Source of the DNA: Tepidanaerobacteraceae bacterium
Lineage (GTDB): Bacteria; Bacillota; Thermosediminibacteria; Thermosediminibacterales; Tepidanaerobacteraceae
Assembly (NCBI GenBank): GCA_024655905.1
Contig: JANLFP010000008.1
Coordinates: forward strand, 1 to 64,000
DNA: 64,000 nt
Reading direction: 5' to 3'
The notes below the pieces were generated by a model, which saw nothing but the letters and a program-made list of their open reading frames with translations, had not been told where the DNA came from and did no database searches. Below are positions 62,201-64,000 of the stretch, piece after piece; within the stretch, counting starts at the first letter, position 1; every line of letters starts with the position of its first letter. The position numbers and the translations under genes were made by a program.

Positions 62201-62758
62201 ATGGAAAGGCAGAATCAATCCTTGAATTTCATTCAAACCCGCGAAATTCCTTTCATAGGGCTTTTTGCAGCTGTAACAGCAGTATTGAGCTATGTCCAAA
62301 TCCCCTTGCCGCTTGTTCCTATAACCGCTCAGACTCTCGGAGTTATGCTGGCAGGAAGCCTGCTTTCTCCTGGGCCGGCTTTTCTCAGCATGGTTTTGTT
62401 TTTGCTTTTGGGGGCAATAGGCCTTCCCGTATATGCAGGAGGCTCCAGTGGCGTAGGCACCATTCTGGGACCCACGGGGGGTTTCCTGCTGAGCTGGCCT
62501 CTTGCGGCATTTGTAATGGCACATCTTACAAAAAGGGTTAAACCCAACTTCACAACCGTATTTATTATCAACGTTCTGGGTGGGGTTTTGCTTGTTTATT
62601 CCATAGGAGTGCCATATCTTGCCCGAATTGCTCATCTCAATTTTACTTCTGCCCTTACGGTCGGAGCATTGCCTTTCATACCGGGCGATTTAATAAAAGC
62701 CTTCATTTCAACAACAATTTCAATTTCTATAAGGAAAGCTGGCAAAAAGCTTGTCTAG
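62201..62758 (+). CDS. bioY: Biotin transporter BioY (ECF S component)
   Basis: A 185-residue protein with about six membrane segments; GALGLPVYAGGSSG-like and GPTGGFLLSW segments (GLPVYAGGSSG near residue 73) are family marks. It binds biotin and works alone or with the shared ECF EcfT/EcfA modules. AAAGGAGAG precedes the ATG. A BirA-type operator overlaps its promoter. It is a single gene, divergent from copZ. Confidence 0.94.
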   Translation: MERQNQSLNFIQTREIPFIGLFAAVTAVLSYVQIPLPLVPITAQTLGVMLAGSLLSPGPAFLSMVLFLLLGAIGLPVYAGGSSGVGTILGPTGGFLLSWPLAAFVMAHLTKRVKPNFTTVFIINVLGGVLLVYSIGVPYLARIAHLNFTSALTVGALPFIPGDLIKAFISTTISISIRKAGKKLV

Positions 62759-62826
62759 AGCAACAAATCATCATTTGAGTTCCGTGTTCGGGGCATAAGT
62801 TTCAACTCGCAGCATTTTTTCAGCTA

Positions 62827-62855
62827 TTGCAAAAAACATAACGCAGGTATAAAAT
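62827..62855 (+). promoter_or_regulatory. Probable promoter of the tandem ThiF-like gene
   Basis: TTGCAA (62827-62832) and TAAAAT (62850-62855) have a 17-base spacer. The leader to the ATG at 62912 is about 50 bases. The rest of 62759-62911 shows nothing else. Confidence 0.5.
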
Positions 62856-62911
62856 AATGTACAGTAAATTTATCTATTAAATATGCTTTTTAAAAAATGG
62901 GGGGGTGTTGA

Positions 62912-64000
62912 ATGATACTTCCAAAAGAAAAAATTTATAGGTATATGAGACACATAATAATGCCGGAAATCAGCGGCCCGGGTCAGAAAACCCTGCTGGA
63001 ATCACGCGCGGTCATTTTTGCCAGATCGGCCCGGCCAGCAGCTCCAATGCTGTATTACTTGGTATCTTCGGGTATTGGACATATAAAGTGTTATTTTGAT
63101 GACAGTGCAGGCATGGAGTCTCTAAAGGAAAATTTGAGAGATTTAAATCCGGATGTGTGGATTGAAATGAATGAGTTCGCAGAAACAAAAGCAAAATCTC
63201 AAAACGCTTCCGAAAAAATATCATGCCTGATAGTTTTTGGGGATATTAATTTTATTCAAAACATGAGAAATAATATGAATGAGCCATTTGACATCGATAC
63301 CGTCTCTGGCCTTCAATCGCATCATGTTCCAACTGTTTTTGCCGCTGCAGAAGACTGGTGGGGAGTGATTCAAACCGTCAAGAATCCCGAAAATGCTTTT
63401 TTATTCAGCGACACAGTTTTCGGTAATACAATTATCTCAACATCCCCTAAAGATGATCAGCCTGTGGGATATTGGCTCTCCTGCTGCCTTGCAGGGGCTC
63501 TTGCGGCAATCGAATCCATCAAGCTATGCCTGAATCTCGGAAATTCGTCGGAAAACCCGCTTTATTTTGATCTACTTGCGATGAATTTTGAGAAACTAAA
63601 ATATAATATCGCTCCTCCACCTCTTCCGTCTAAACAAAATACAGATGATATTATAAAAAAACTTTTGGACTCCAAAGTGCTTATTGTAGGCACCGGCGGT
63701 CTCGGCTCTCCCGCATCCTATGCACTTGCCCTGGCCGGAGTAGGTACTTTGGGATTGGTGGACAGCGACTGTGTGGAAATCAGCAACCTTAACCGACAAA
63801 TACTTCATTCCACCTCTCGCATAGGGACTCCGAAGGTAAAATCTGCTGAAATATTTATCAAAGATTTGAATCCAATAGTAAATGTTGTTACATACGAAGC
63901 ACGTTTTACCAAAACCAATGCCATGCAAATAATAAAGGATTATGATGTGATAATAGACGGAGTTGACAATCTCCCCACTCGATACCTTTTAAACGATTCC
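62912..64000 (+). CDS. Tandem ThiF/MoeB/E1-like protein, inactive-plus-active domains (right end cut)
   Basis: The frame is open from the ATG at 62912 (GGGGGGTG upstream) to the window end, 363 codons. Residues 1-245 resemble a whole ThiF/MoeB adenylation domain: it starts YMRHIIMPEISGPGQKTLLESRA like MoeB in pieces and ends GYWLSCCLAGALAAIESIK. But the ATP loop is ARSARP (about 37-42) in place of GxGGxG, so it cannot bind ATP in the usual way. Residues 254-363 start a second, intact domain: VLIVGTGGLGSPAS (256-269), VDSDCVEISNLNRQ and IIDGVDN. The layout resembles eukaryotic E1 (inactive then active half) more than the single-domain MoeB or ThiF. The C terminus, any cysteine and any zinc site lie outside the window. 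Confidence 0.82.
   Translation, partial: MILPKEKIYRYMRHIIMPEISGPGQKTLLESRAVIFARSARPAAPMLYYLVSSGIGHIKCYFDDSAGMESLKENLRDLNPDVWIEMNEFAETKAKSQNASEKISCLIVFGDINFIQNMRNNMNEPFDIDTVSGLQSHHVPTVFAAAEDWWGVIQTVKNPENAFLFSDTVFGNTIISTSPKDDQPVGYWLSCCLAGALAAIESIKLCLNLGNSSENPLYFDLLAMNFEKLKYNIAPPPLPSKQNTDDIIKKLLDSKVLIVGTGGLGSPASYALALAGVGTLGLVDSDCVEISNLNRQILHSTSRIGTPKVKSAEIFIKDLNPIVNVVTYEARFTKTNAMQIIKDYDVIIDGVDNLPTRYLLNDS

Noticed and set aside
62144-62635. Minus-strand frame opposite bioY
   Set aside because: Covers the bioY promoter, operator and coding region; bioY is clearly the real gene.
63012-63928. Minus-strand frames near the right edge
   Set aside because: They oppose the continuous plus-strand ThiF-like frame, which has recognisable adenylation motifs.

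Overview
The window looks like a low- to mid-GC Gram-positive anaerobe of the Clostridia, probably a spore former near Thermoanaerobacterales/Thermosediminibacterales (the order is inference). Signs are strong GGAGG ribosome binding sites, a T-box before leuS, an L21 leader with Prp and a pre-cleaved L27, SpoIVFB, SleB/YpeB and Spo0B-like sporulation genes, an [FeFe]-hydrogenase-like sensor, and a two-gene SufC/SufB-like pair. No tRNA, rRNA, CRISPR array, insertion sequence or prophage was seen. Most genes lie on the minus strand, so operons read right to left.

Layout. 1-7.3 kb is carbohydrate and 2-oxoacid metabolism: a 55-bp direct repeat, E1 beta and alpha of a pyruvate/acetoin dehydrogenase behind a sigma-54-like promoter, then a glucitol-type PTS (SorC-type regulator, GutM, IIC, IIB, IIA) ending in a SAF-domain oxidoreductase instead of a sorbitol-phosphate dehydrogenase. 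7.3-13.8 kb holds a GerMN lipoprotein, a transaldolase-like aldolase, a DUF2148 Fe-S protein and the MrfA/MrfB (YprA/YprB) DNA repair pair. 14-19.3 kb holds small proteins, a sensory hydrogenase operon ([2Fe-2S] protein, HydS-like PAS protein, PP2C phosphatase) and a DUF421 membrane protein. 19.3-30.2 kb holds DacF-type carboxypeptidase, a YabE-like G5/3D protein, a MATE transporter, divergent lysine and ornithine aminotransferases (the first behind a sigma-54-like promoter), ComEA, CobQ and the SufBC pair.

30.2-39.1 kb is a conserved clostridial block: leuS with its T-box, rsfS, LCP protein, yqeK, nadD, obg, a Spo0B-like gene, rpmA, prp, rplU. 39.2-43.7 kb is a sporulation/germination islet (sleB, ypeB, a YbaB-like gene, unknown small proteins and four tiny membrane proteins sharing a LFLILILL core, some behind sigma-K-like promoters), set between rplU and its usual neighbour rng. 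43.8-50.9 kb continues with RNase G, two radical-SAM-system proteins, SpoIVFB, an M23 protein and RodA. 50.9-61.6 kb is the cell-shape and division block: FtsA-like protein, minE, minD, minC, PBP2, mreD, mreC, mreB, radC, maf and three small membrane-associated proteins. 61.7-64 kb has copZ and bioY divergently transcribed from well-formed promoters with a BirA-type operator, then an open-ended tandem ThiF/E1-like gene.

The points that most deserve a second look are the tandem inactive-plus-active E1-like protein at the right edge, the family of tiny LFLILILL proteins, the PTS operon with an unusual oxidoreductase, the sensory hydrogenase operon and the two sigma-54-like promoters.
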